Of a DNA stretch of 35,481 nucleotides, positions 27,193-35,459 are shown one piece after another. Each line of letters opens with the position of its first letter. The stretch's first letter is position 1. The notes under the pieces were generated by a model, which was not told the DNA's origin, did not search any database, and worked only from the letters and a program-made list of their open reading frames with translations. Origin of the DNA: Alphaproteobacteria bacterium (GTDB lineage Bacteria; Pseudomonadota; Alphaproteobacteria; Micavibrionales; Micavibrionaceae); contig JANQFU010000112.1 of the NCBI GenBank assembly GCA_028277665.1, forward strand, positions 1-35,481, given 5' to 3'. Position numbers and translations under genes: made by a program.

Positions 27193-27994
27193 CCGCTCCC
27201 GCTTTCGTTCCCGCCTTCACTTTCCCAAGCGCGAAAGACAGGCTCGCCGTCGCGGTCTGCTCCGGCACATCCTCCAGAACCGCATGAATCTGAACGGCTC
27301 CTTCCCCCTCAAGCATCCTGACCGGGCGCGCGATGACCTGCGTCCCGACATCATGGCCGAATTCATCCAGAAACAAGACGCGAATATCGGGAACGGAAGA
27401 CGGCTCCCCGCGCAGATTGATCAGCGCGCCATCAAGAGAAATCCGGGGGTGGGCTCCCCCCTCTCCGTTAGCCATGACCCGGTCGAACACGACCCCGGAG
27501 CCGGGCACGTCAACCTCCATACCAAGGAGCATATAGAGCTGTGCCGAAGGAGGCCAGACAGAGACCATCGCATCTTTTAAAGGAATAAGCCCGGCGAACA
27601 ACAGGACACACAAAGCCCCCGCGGCGGCGTAGCCGAATATCTGCGCTTGCGGATGATCCTCCGGCTCCGGCGGCGGAGATCTCCTGCGCGCTGCGGAACG
27701 CATCATTCCGGAATCGGCTTCTCCGGACCCGGAAGCGCCGGTCTCCTCATGTTCAACAAGAGCAACCTCGATATCGGACTCTATGTGCACAGCCTCTCGC
27801 GGCGGTTCGTCGTAATCCTCGACCGGCTCGTCATCAACCGGATCATCAGTTTGAATTTCGGAAACATCTCCTTCTTCCGGCCCCTGATGCCAGACATGGC
27901 CGCAAACGCCGCATTTAACCTGACGCCCGTCCTCACCGATCAGGTGAGAGGCGATCAAAAAACGCGCAGAACATTCAGGACAGGAAAGAATCAT
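27044..27994 (-). CDS. MJ0042 zinc-ribbon/DUF3426 protein with His-rich tail
   Basis: This 316-aa protein starts at the ATG at 27994. The N-terminal MJ0042 zinc ribbon is MILSCPECSARFLI with C5, C8, C28 and C31 (CGVCGHVWHQ). An acidic linker follows (DDPVDDEPVEDYDEPP), then a transmembrane helix (FGYAAAGALCVLLFAGLIPL) and a DUF3426-type periplasmic domain with INLRGEPSSVPDIRVLFLDE. The last 50 or so residues (DAEDTHVPDQDDHAPMHGGE and on to HSGHH) are rich in His, Asp and Gly and are coded antisense to the end of the DUF4175 gene. The upstream frame to 28078 contains no better start. The function of this family is unknown; the tail might bind metal, but may simply be read-through sequence. Confidence 0.85.
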   Translation of the reverse strand: MILSCPECSARFLIASHLIGEDGRQVKCGVCGHVWHQGPEEGDVSEIQTDDPVDDEPVEDYDEPPREAVHIESDIEVALVEHEETGASGSGEADSGMMRSAARRRSPPPEPEDHPQAQIFGYAAAGALCVLLFAGLIPLKDAMVSVWPPSAQLYMLLGMEVDVPGSGVVFDRVMANGEGGAHPRISLDGALINLRGEPSSVPDIRVLFLDEFGHDVGTQVIARPVRMLEGEGAVQIHAVLEDVPEQTATASLSFALGKVKAGTKAGAAKTVPEDAEDTHVPDQDDHAPMHGGEFHPQSHQSDAHDAPAGGSHSGHH

Positions 27995-28069
27995 CGTTTC
28001 CGGCTTCAAAGTAGCAAGACAATACTTTATTCTAGGCATCCTGCCCCAGAAAACAAGAGACGAGTCTCC

Positions 28070-29056
28070 ATGCGCCATTTCCCAAGATCGAGTTTTTCAT
28101 TTTCTTTTTTCATTTCATCACTCCGGAAAGGGCGCACAGCTTTCCGGAAAAAAGTTAGTACGCAATCCCGGAACCTATATCGAGCTTTGAAAATCAAGGA
28201 TTTTCATTTGGCGAGATTTGGTATCCGGGATCTTTTCCGGAAGCCCCCGGCTCTGCGCAAAATCTCTGTTTACACAGATCTTTTGCTTGTCCGGGGTTGC
28301 GCTTTTGGAGGCTTTGACAGGAATAACGGATATACAAATTTTTTCCGAGGAAAGATCTCTATTCTTTTTATCTGTATACTCCTGACGATTGCCTCTCCGG
28401 GAAACGGCTTACATGCATCCCCTCCTTGCGCCCCGCCGGAGAACCGCGCCTGCCTCCTCGCCGAGCTTGAGACCGCCGCGAACGAGATCAATGATCCGGA
28501 CTGGCGGGACAAAGTCCTGCGGGAACTCGCCAAGACTTACGCCTCCGACGGCGCATATGAGAGAGCTATTGCCCTCCTTCCGCAAATCAGATCCCCCGAC
28601 ACGAAAGCCATGACAATCCGGGGGATTGGCATGGCTTTCGCCGAAAAAAACCCGGAGACTTTTTTCGCACGCCTGCGCGCGGAAGCGGATCGCATTGACC
28701 ATCCCCCCTCCCACGCAATTGCGCTGACATACATTTCCATGGCGCAAGCCCGCGCCGGAGACGATGCGGGCGCGGCCCAAACGGCCGCAGAGATGAACAA
28801 TCCCGCCCTGCGGAACAAGGCATATGCAGAAAACGCCGAGATACAAGCCGAACGCGAAGACCTGGTCGCCGCCTTCAAAAGTATCGAAATGATCGACGAT
28901 CCGGCCTTCCGGGACAAGGCGCTAAGGCTCGTCAGTGAGATTCTGGCAAAAGAAGGCAACGCAACGGGCGCACTGGTCGCCGCCAGAGACATCGAAGACC
29001 CGCTGCAAAGAGCGCAGGCCCTGCAGCTTTTTCTCGACGTCCAGACGGCAGAGTAA
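28070..29056 (+). CDS. Exported helical-repeat (TPR/Sel1-like) protein, start uncertain
   Basis: The C-terminal 220 codons look real. A hydrophobic signal (FRGKISILFICILLTIASPG) ends near GNGLHA, followed by helical repeats of about 30-40 residues with the theme I-D-P-x-W/F-R-D-K-L and a following A-x-x-G-x-A. Examples are INDPDWRDKVLRELAKTYAS, MNNPALRNKAYAENAEIQAE and MIDDPAFRDKALRLVSEILA. These resemble TPR-like units, with a role in protein-protein contacts. The ATG at 28070 would add about 85 odd, basic residues before the signal; the frame reads on upstream to 27647 in antisense of the zinc-ribbon gene. No ATG, GTG or TTG occurs between 28286 and the hydrophobic core. CGAGGAAAG lies just before an in-frame ATC/ATT at about 28355-28363. 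The true start is undecided. Confidence 0.62.
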   Translation: MRHFPRSSFSFSFFISSLRKGRTAFRKKVSTQSRNLYRALKIKDFHLARFGIRDLFRKPPALRKISVYTDLLLVRGCAFGGFDRNNGYTNFFRGKISILFICILLTIASPGNGLHASPPCAPPENRACLLAELETAANEINDPDWRDKVLRELAKTYASDGAYERAIALLPQIRSPDTKAMTIRGIGMAFAEKNPETFFARLRAEADRIDHPPSHAIALTYISMAQARAGDDAGAAQTAAEMNNPALRNKAYAENAEIQAEREDLVAAFKSIEMIDDPAFRDKALRLVSEILAKEGNATGALVAARDIEDPLQRAQALQLFLDVQTAE

Positions 29057-29275
29057 TTGTCTGAGAAAATTTATCCGGCTCAATCTATTGAATGAGGAAC
29101 GGTATAAGAGTCGAGACGGCGGGCCGTGCCAATTTGTCGCGGAGATTATCTGTGACCGGATTCCCGCCCCTCTAGCCGAAAGCCTGTAAATCCGCTAGAC
29201 TTCCCGCAACTGACCGGACGCGGCCGTTCGCCCGCAAAACGCATCACACAAAAAGCTATCAGGGGATCAGACACC

Positions 29276-31000
29276 ATGAGCGGAAATCTTCACGCCCTCC
29301 ACAAATCTCACATTGTTGCCAAAGACGGCTTCAACCGGTGGAAAGTCCCGCCGGCAGCGATTGCCATCCACTTGTGCATCGGCTCCGTCTATTCATGGAG
29401 TATTTTCAACCCGGCTCTGATCCGCTCGATCGGCGTCGCGGCCCCGGCCCCGGAAGACTGGGCGCTCTCCTCCGTCGTCTGGATTTTTTCCGTTGCCATT
29501 GCGTTTCTCGGCCTCTCGGCGGCCTTCGCCGGAAAATGGCTGGAAAAGGTCGGCCCGCGCATGGTCGGCGTCGTCGCAGCCTGTTGCTGGGGCGGCGGCT
29601 TTCTCGTCGGCGGACTGGGCATTTTGACACACCAGCTCTGGCTCCTGTATCTCGGATACGGGGTCCTTGGCGGTTGCGGGCTCGGCCTTGGATATGTTTC
29701 ACCGGTCAGCACGCTGATCCGCTGGTTCCCGGACCGGCGCGGAATGGCGACCGGCATGGCCATTATGGGCTTTGGCGGCGGAGCCATGATCGGCGCACCG
29801 CTGAAGGAATTTCTGATCAAGACGTTTTACAAAGCGCCGGAATATCTCGGCAGCGTCGCCAGTAACAACCTGATCACCGAAGCCGGACGCCGCTTTGTCG
29901 AAACGGCAGACGGCCTGAAAGAAGTTGTTGTCGTCACCGCCTCGGACGTCCACTCAATGATCCGGCCCGGCCCGGAAGGCGTCTACCTCGCCGGAACGGG
30001 GGATGTCGGCATCTCGGGCGCGTTCTTCACGCTCGGGGTGATCTACTTCATCGTCATGTTGATCGCGGCCTTTGCCTTCCGCGTCCCGGCCGAAGGCTGG
30101 GCCCCGAAAGGCTGGACCCCGCCTTCCGACGAAGAACTGACACGGAAAATGCGGACCGTAAAACACGTCCACATTGATCAGGCCCTGCGCACCCCGCAAT
30201 TCTATCTCCTGTGGGTCGTCCTGTGCTTTAACGTGACGGCGGGGATCGGCGTTCTCGGCGTTGCGAAAACCATGATGAACGAGATCTTCGGCACCGCTCT
30301 TCCCGGGGTCGTCGACGGCGCGTTCGCCGCGACCTATGTCATGATGATCTCGGTCTTTAATATGTGCGGGCGATTCTTCTGGGCGTCGATCTCGGATTTT
30401 ATCGGCCGGAAAGTGACCTACACGATTTTCTTCGTCCTCGGCATGGCCCTGTACCTGTCCATTCCGTTTACGGCGGCGCAAATCAGCGTCGATCCGGCGG
30501 TGACATGGCTCGTGGTCTTCTATGCCGTCACGATGACGATCTTCACGATGTACGGCGGCGGATTCGCGACGATCCCGGCCTATCTGGCCGATATCTTCGG
30601 GACAAAATTCGTCGGCGGAATCCACGGGCGTCTTCTGACGGCCTGGAGTGCCGCCGGGATCCTCGGACCGATGGCGATTACGAGCCTGCGGGAAATGTCG
30701 TTGAAAGACGCGGTGCATGACCTCGTAAAAACCGTCGATCCGCAGGCCTTCGCTCAGAAATTCGGCGCAGGCGTCGAACAAATCGACCTCCTCCTCGCCG
30801 AGAAAACGGTCACCATCGGCAAGCTGATGGAAATCGCCCCGGAAGGCACAATCGATCCGACCAGCACGCTATACAACACCACGATGTTCTGTATGGCCGG
30901 CTTGCTCTTCATCGCCCTTCTGGCCAATCTTTCCGTCCGGCCCTGCCATGACAAACACTATATGGACGAAAAAGACGTATTGATCGAAGCGGCCGAATGA
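29276..31000 (+). CDS. OFA-type major facilitator transporter
   Basis: This 574-aa protein has 12 predicted transmembrane helices, from AIAIHLCIGSVYSWSIFNPA near the N-terminus to FCMAGLLFIALLANL near the end. The motif RWFPDRRGMATGMAIMGFGG is typical of the OFA (oxalate/formate antiporter) branch, as are GVLGGCGLGLGYV and MYGGGFATIPAYLADIFGTK. It carries longer loops than usual between helices 5 and 6 (about 185-250) and near the end. The substrate is probably a small organic acid, but the residues do not settle which. GGGGATCAGACACC lies before the ATG. Its stop overlaps the pgpA start by 4 nt (ATGA), so pgpA depends on it for translation. Confidence 0.9.
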   Translation: MSGNLHALHKSHIVAKDGFNRWKVPPAAIAIHLCIGSVYSWSIFNPALIRSIGVAAPAPEDWALSSVVWIFSVAIAFLGLSAAFAGKWLEKVGPRMVGVVAACCWGGGFLVGGLGILTHQLWLLYLGYGVLGGCGLGLGYVSPVSTLIRWFPDRRGMATGMAIMGFGGGAMIGAPLKEFLIKTFYKAPEYLGSVASNNLITEAGRRFVETADGLKEVVVVTASDVHSMIRPGPEGVYLAGTGDVGISGAFFTLGVIYFIVMLIAAFAFRVPAEGWAPKGWTPPSDEELTRKMRTVKHVHIDQALRTPQFYLLWVVLCFNVTAGIGVLGVAKTMMNEIFGTALPGVVDGAFAATYVMMISVFNMCGRFFWASISDFIGRKVTYTIFFVLGMALYLSIPFTAAQISVDPAVTWLVVFYAVTMTIFTMYGGGFATIPAYLADIFGTKFVGGIHGRLLTAWSAAGILGPMAITSLREMSLKDAVHDLVKTVDPQAFAQKFGAGVEQIDLLLAEKTVTIGKLMEIAPEGTIDPTSTLYNTTMFCMAGLLFIALLANLSVRPCHDKHYMDEKDVLIEAAE

Positions 31001-31545
31001 GCCTCCCGCTCCCCTCCTTCGATAAAAAAACATGGGCCGCACACGCCAAAAAGGACGCCGCTTTCTGGGCGGCGACCTGGGGCGGGTGCGGCCTGATCCG
31101 CCCCGCACCCGGCACATGGGGCACGCTCGGCGCAATCCCGCCCGCCTTGATTATCGCCGCACTCGGCGGCCTCCCGGCCCTGATCGCCGGAACGCTGTTC
31201 ATCACGCTTGCCGGATACTACGCCGCCGGAATTTTTGAAAAACGCGCAGGCAAACACGACTCCTCAACCATCGTCATCGATGAAGCCGCCGGAATCTGGC
31301 TGACCTTCTGCATCGCGGGAACCTCGTCCTATGTGCTCGCCCCGGCATTTCTTCTGTTCCGCCTGTTTGATATACTCAAACCCGGCCCGATCGGCTGGGC
31401 GGATAAAAAACTGCCCGGCGCGCTCGGCGTCATGGTGGACGATTTGCTCGCCGGAATTTTTGCGGGAGCACTCATATGGGGAGCGGAAATCCTTGTCAGA
31501 ACAACATCCATATCCACACATGTCCTCCCTGCGCTCCCGGCTTGA
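30997..31545 (+). CDS. pgpA: Phosphatidylglycerophosphatase A
   Basis: PgpA dephosphorylates phosphatidylglycerol phosphate in the inner membrane, giving phosphatidylglycerol. The 182 aa have the PgpA hallmarks PAPGTWGTLGAIPPALI around residues 34-50 and STIVIDEAAGIWLTF around 88-102 (the acidic active-site region). The stretch FRLFDILKPGPIGWADKKLP completes the family pattern. There are about four hydrophobic segments. The start overlaps the transporter stop by 4 nt and the end overlaps pncC by 26 nt, so this is a translationally coupled set. pgpA followed by pncC is a common alphaproteobacterial pair. Confidence 0.94.
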   Translation: MSLPLPSFDKKTWAAHAKKDAAFWAATWGGCGLIRPAPGTWGTLGAIPPALIIAALGGLPALIAGTLFITLAGYYAAGIFEKRAGKHDSSTIVIDEAAGIWLTFCIAGTSSYVLAPAFLLFRLFDILKPGPIGWADKKLPGALGVMVDDLLAGIFAGALIWGAEILVRTTSISTHVLPALPA

Positions 31546-32011
31546 TCGCCTGTTCACCCTTCTGGGCATACAGGGAAAAACGCTTGCAACGGCCGAGTCG
31601 TGCACCGGCGGCCTGATCGGCGCGGCGATCACAGATGTGCCGGGCGCATCCGAATTCTACGAACGCGGTTTCATCACCTATTCAAACGCTGCAAAACAGG
31701 ACCTCCTCGGCGTCCCGGAGCCTCTCCTCGCCGCACATGGTGCCGTCAGTGAGCCGGTCGCCCGCGCCATGGCGGACGGCGTCCTGAATGCCGCCCCGAA
31801 TGCGGATTGCGCCCTGTCGGTAACGGGAATCGCCGGCCCCGGAGGCGGAAGCCCGGAAAAACCCGTCGGCCTTGTCTTCATCGGCTGCGCCCTGCGTGGT
31901 GAAGAGACAATAGTCCAACGCCACGTTTTCCCCGGCGACAGGGCTGCCATCCGGGAACAAAGCGCCGCCGCAGCCCTTGATCTCCTGATCCGCAGACTGG
32001 AGACGATTTAG
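31520..32011 (+). CDS. pncC: Nicotinamide-nucleotide amidase (CinA C-terminal type)
   Basis: PncC hydrolyses nicotinamide mononucleotide to nicotinate mononucleotide in pyridine-nucleotide recycling. It is the stand-alone 163-aa CinA C-terminal domain. Motifs are LATAESCTGGLIGAAITDVP (active Ser region), FITYSNAAKQDLLGV, LSVTGIAGPGGG and KPVGLVFIG. The longer open frame from 31331 is antisense-free but overlaps pgpA fully, so I take the ATG at 31520, where the family normally begins. No N-terminal CinA (molybdopterin-like) domain is present. Confidence 0.93.
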   Translation: MSSLRSRLDRLFTLLGIQGKTLATAESCTGGLIGAAITDVPGASEFYERGFITYSNAAKQDLLGVPEPLLAAHGAVSEPVARAMADGVLNAAPNADCALSVTGIAGPGGGSPEKPVGLVFIGCALRGEETIVQRHVFPGDRAAIREQSAAAALDLLIRRLETI

Positions 32012-32122
32012 GGTCAGCCGGCGCTTGCTTTCCTCCCCCTTTTTGTGGTTTATCCATATCAGGCAGATGTGACGCATATCCTGCCCGATAAACCGCATCC
32101 CATCCCCACGGAGACCGATATT

Positions 32123-34132
32123 ATGAGTGCCTCTTCCTCTCTTCCTTTAAAAGACATGGCCAATGCGATCCGCGCCCTTTCGATGGATGGCGTCGAGAAA
32201 GCCGCTTCCGGCCACCCCGGTATGCCGATGGGCATGGCCGATGTCGCGACGGTTCTGTTTTCGAAATTCATGACCTTTGATCCGTCCGCGCCGGAATGGT
32301 CGGATCGCGACCGGTTCATCCTGTCGGGCGGACACGGCTCGATGCTCCTGTACAGCCTCTTGTACCTGACCGGTTATGAGAAAATGACCGTTGACGAGCT
32401 GAAGAATTTCCGCCAGCTCGGCAGTCTCACTCCCGGACACCCGGAGGTCATGCCGTCCTGCGGGATCGAGATGACGACCGGTCCTCTGGGTCAGGGGATT
32501 GCCACCGCCGTCGGGTTCGCGCTGGCGGAGCGGATGCTCGCCGCCCGGTTCGGTGAAGAGCTTCAGGATCACTACACCTATGTCACGCTTGGCGACGGGG
32601 ATCTGATGGAGGGGATCAGCCATGAGGCCTGCTCTCTGGCGGCCAATCTGAAACTCTCGCGCCTGATCGTTCTGTATGACGATAACGGCATTACGATCGA
32701 CGGGAAAACAGATATTTCTTTCCCGGACGATACCCCAAAACGCTTTGAAGCATACGGATGGGATGTCCAAAGCATTGACGGGCATAACATGGCCGAGATC
32801 GAGGCCGCCATCGCCGCGGCCCGGAAGACGCAGACGCCTTCGCTCATCTGCTGCAAAACGACAATCGGCTTTGGCGCGCCGAACAAGCAAGGGACGTCCG
32901 GCGTCCACGGATCGCCGCTCGGGGCGGAAGAAATTCAGGCCGCCCGCAAAGCCTTGAACTGGCCGCATGCGCCCTTTGACATTCCGGAAGAGATCCTCTC
33001 CGCCTGGCGCGCTGTCGGCGCGCGCAGCAAGGATGCCCGCGCGGCATGGGAAACCCGTCTGGAAAACGCCGCCTGCAAAGCGGCGTTTGAGGCCGCCTTT
33101 ACGCCCGGGATCGCACAGGATGTTCTGCGCCCGCTCATAGATGAGATCAAAGCCGCAGCGGCCAAAGACAAGCCGAAACTCGCGACGCGGAAAGCCTCCG
33201 GCAACGTTCTGGACAAGCTCGTGCCGGCCTTGCCGAAACTCGTCGGCGGATCGGCGGATCTCGGCGGGTCCGTGAACACGCGCGCAAAAGGCAGCGAAGT
33301 TGTCGCGCCGCCGGAATACAAAGGGCAATACGTCCATTACGGCGTCCGCGAGCACGGCATGGCGGCGGCGATGAACGGGATGGCCCTGCACGGCGGGATC
33401 ATTCCCTATGCCGGGACCTTCCTGTCGTTCAGCGATTATTGCCGCCCGTCGATCCGGCTGGCCGCGCTCATGAAAACGCCGTCGATTTTTGTCATGACGC
33501 ACGACTCGATCGGTCTTGGCGAAGACGGACCGACACACCAGCCGGTCGAGCATCTGGCGGCCCTGCGGGCTATTCCGAATCTTCAGGTCATGCGCCCCTG
33601 CGATCAGACGGAGACGGCGGAATGCTGGGAACTGGCCATCCGGAATACAAGCGGCCCGTCGGTCCTTTCCCTGACGCGGCAGGGGCTTCCGGCCGTGCGC
33701 GGAGACCTTCCGCAAGATCAGGAGACAGAAAAAGAGAACCTGTGCGCGCGCGGGGCTTATATCCTCCGGGAGGCGGACGGCGATCTGCAGGCCGTTTTGA
33801 TGGCGAGCGGATCGGAAGTCGAGATCGCGCTGGACGCAAAAACCCTTCTGGAGCGGCAGGGAATCGGAACGCGAGTCGTCTCCGTTCCGTGCCTTGAGCG
33901 GTTCCTGAGGCAGAGCGAACGCACCCGCGCCGAAGTCCTCGGCCCCTCCTCCTGCATCCGCTGCGCGGTCGAGGCCGGTGTGCGTATGGGATGGGATGCG
34001 CTTTTGGGAGAATCCGGCCTGTTCGTCGGGATGCGCGGGTTTGGCGAATCCGGACCGTATAAAGAGCTTTACGCGCATTTCGGAATCACCGCCGAAGATA
34101 TCTGCGAAAAAGTTCTGGCCAATTTATCCTGA
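32123..34132 (+). CDS. tkt: Transketolase
   Basis: This thiamine-diphosphate enzyme transfers two-carbon units in the pentose phosphate pathway. The 669 aa carry the expected landmarks: KAASGHPGMPMGMADVATVL, THP-binding GDGDLMEGISHEA, DDNGITIDG, and in the middle domain HYGVREHGMAAAMNGMALHG and THDSIGLGEDGPTHQPVEHL. The C-terminal domain has LMASGSEVEIALDA and ends normally. The frame runs up to 32045, but GGAGACCGATATT before the ATG at 32123 and the normal SLPLKDMANAIR start support this choice. A hairpin follows and gap is next, the frequent tkt-gap order of alphaproteobacteria. Confidence 0.95.
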   Translation: MSASSSLPLKDMANAIRALSMDGVEKAASGHPGMPMGMADVATVLFSKFMTFDPSAPEWSDRDRFILSGGHGSMLLYSLLYLTGYEKMTVDELKNFRQLGSLTPGHPEVMPSCGIEMTTGPLGQGIATAVGFALAERMLAARFGEELQDHYTYVTLGDGDLMEGISHEACSLAANLKLSRLIVLYDDNGITIDGKTDISFPDDTPKRFEAYGWDVQSIDGHNMAEIEAAIAAARKTQTPSLICCKTTIGFGAPNKQGTSGVHGSPLGAEEIQAARKALNWPHAPFDIPEEILSAWRAVGARSKDARAAWETRLENAACKAAFEAAFTPGIAQDVLRPLIDEIKAAAAKDKPKLATRKASGNVLDKLVPALPKLVGGSADLGGSVNTRAKGSEVVAPPEYKGQYVHYGVREHGMAAAMNGMALHGGIIPYAGTFLSFSDYCRPSIRLAALMKTPSIFVMTHDSIGLGEDGPTHQPVEHLAALRAIPNLQVMRPCDQTETAECWELAIRNTSGPSVLSLTRQGLPAVRGDLPQDQETEKENLCARGAYILREADGDLQAVLMASGSEVEIALDAKTLLERQGIGTRVVSVPCLERFLRQSERTRAEVLGPSSCIRCAVEAGVRMGWDALLGESGLFVGMRGFGESGPYKELYAHFGITAEDICEKVLANLS

Positions 34133-34136
34133 GCCC

Positions 34137-34172
34137 CTTCGCGCCAAAATGCACATTGACTTTGGCGCGAAG
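34137..34172. promoter_or_regulatory. Perfect 12-bp-arm hairpin between tkt and gap
   Basis: CTTCGCGCCAAA (34137-34148) and TTTGGCGCGAAG (34161-34172) are perfect inverted repeats with a 12-nt loop. There is no T-run after it, so it is not a classical terminator. A TTGACT at 34156-34161 lies in the loop and first base of the right arm, which could be the -35 of a gap promoter (weak TCTAGT -10 at 34181-34186, 19 nt spacing). The hairpin may therefore be an operator covering the promoter. Confidence 0.65.
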
Positions 34173-34296
34173 ATTTGGTCTCTAGTGATACGGGGATCCT
34201 CGGTTCCCGACACAATGCATGCACGTCTGCAACATCAATCTGTATCTAAATCTGACTTCCAAAAATTCTTAACTTATCCAAGGGAGAGGGAAAGAC

Positions 34297-35307
34297 ATGG
34301 CTACTAAAATTGCGATTAACGGATTTGGCCGCATCGGTCGTCTCGTTTTCCGGGCGCTGTACGAATCCGGACGGAACGACATGGAAATCGTGGCAATCAA
34401 CGATCTCGCGCCGATGGAAACAAACCGCGTTCTTCTGAAATACGATTCTGTGCACGGCGTCTTTCCGCATGACGTCTCCGCCGAAGGCGAAGACACGCTG
34501 ATCGTCGACGGCAAAAGAATTAAAGTCGTGCAATGCGCGGATCCGGCCGATCTGCCGTGGGGCGAGCTTGACGTCGACATCGTCTTTGAATGCTCCGGCC
34601 GCTTCACGAAGCGCGACGACGCGAAAAAACACCTAGATGCAGGCGCGAAGAAAATCCTGATCTCCGCTCCGGCGACGGACGAAGACATCACGGTGGTCTA
34701 CGGCGTGAACCACGACAAACTGACCGCCGAGCACAAAATCGTCTCGAATGCCTCCTGTACGACAAACTGTCTGGCCCCGGTTGCCTTTGCGGTGAACAAC
34801 GCCGTTGGCATCGAGCATGGCTTCATGACGACGATCCACAGCTACACCGGCGACCAGCGGATTGTCGACACGATGCACAAAGACCTGCACCGGGCCCGCG
34901 CCGCGGCCTGTAACATGATCCCGACCTCGACCGGCGCGGCAAAAGCCGTCGGAAAAGTCCTGCCGGAATTGAGCGGAAAACTGGACGGTGTCGCGATCCG
35001 CGTCCCGACGCCGAACGTCTCTCTGGTCGACCTGAAGTTCGTCGCCAGCCGTGCAACGAGCGTCGAGGAAATCAATCAGGCCGTTATCGACGCCGCCGAA
35101 GGCCCGATGAAAGGCGTTCTGAATTACTACAGCGATCCGCTCGTCTCCAGCGACTTCAACCACCACCCGGCGTCCTCCAGCTTCTCGCTGGCCGGAACAC
35201 GGGTTATCGAAGGCACAATGGTCCGGATCATGTCCTGGTACGATAACGAATGGGGCTTCTCCATGCGGATGCTCGACACCGCCGCGCGCATGATGGAAGT
35301 CGGCTAA
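34297..35307 (+). CDS. gap: Glyceraldehyde-3-phosphate dehydrogenase, type I
   Basis: This enzyme oxidises glyceraldehyde 3-phosphate to 1,3-bisphosphoglycerate using NAD. The 336 aa are complete. The Rossmann motif INGFGRIGRLVFRA is at residues 7-20. AINDLA follows with Asp36, the residue usually conferring NAD preference. The catalytic Cys is C154 in SNASCTTNCLAP. STGAAKAVGKVLPEL, RVPTPNVSLVDL and SWYDNEWGFSMRM complete the family set. AAGGGAGAGGG precedes the ATG. It follows tkt but is separated by a 164-nt gap with its own likely promoter, and a strong terminator stands 26 nt after it. Confidence 0.96.
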   Translation: MATKIAINGFGRIGRLVFRALYESGRNDMEIVAINDLAPMETNRVLLKYDSVHGVFPHDVSAEGEDTLIVDGKRIKVVQCADPADLPWGELDVDIVFECSGRFTKRDDAKKHLDAGAKKILISAPATDEDITVVYGVNHDKLTAEHKIVSNASCTTNCLAPVAFAVNNAVGIEHGFMTTIHSYTGDQRIVDTMHKDLHRARAAACNMIPTSTGAAKAVGKVLPELSGKLDGVAIRVPTPNVSLVDLKFVASRATSVEEINQAVIDAAEGPMKGVLNYYSDPLVSSDFNHHPASSSFSLAGTRVIEGTMVRIMSWYDNEWGFSMRMLDTAARMMEVG

Positions 35308-35333
35308 GGACGGAAAAAAGCACAAGAACAAAA

Positions 35334-35362
35334 AGCCCTGCCGGCCGGCAGGGCTTTTTTTC
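35334..35362 (+). terminator. Rho-independent terminator of gap
   Basis: AGCCCTGCCGG (35334-35344) pairs with CCGGCAGGGCT (35345-35355) and runs into a T-tract to 35362, preceded by an A-tract, so it may act in both directions. Confidence 0.93.
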
Positions 35363-35381
35363 TGCCGGAAAAGAAACTATA

Positions 35382-35401
35382 TAACCTGAACTATGAATAA
35401 G
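35382..35401. repeat. Dispersed 20-nt repeat, right copy
   Basis: TAACCTGAACTATGAATAAG differs from 181-200 at one position. Only half of the palindrome seen on the left is present here. Confidence 0.6.
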
Positions 35402-35429
35402 AATAAGTTACAAAACCAACAAAACCAAT

Positions 35430-35459
35430 CGTCATCCCGGCGAAAGCCGGGATCCAGAA
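35430..35459 (+). repeat. 30-nt dispersed repeat, second copy
   Basis: This is the exact reverse complement of 17536-17565, with the same CCCGGC-GAAA-GCCGGG hairpin. It lies past the gap terminator. Confidence 0.8.

Noticed and set aside
27647-28069. The upstream part of the 469-codon frame as coding
   Set aside because: It is antisense to the zinc-ribbon protein, whose CxxC motifs and family match are clear.
29057-29275. A small gene or riboswitch in the gap before the OFA transporter
   Set aside because: I found no start with a ribosome binding site, no strong hairpin and no known riboswitch core.
32147-34078. A 643-codon minus-strand open frame opposite tkt
   Set aside because: It is a long shadow from GC-rich third positions; every tkt motif reads on the plus strand.
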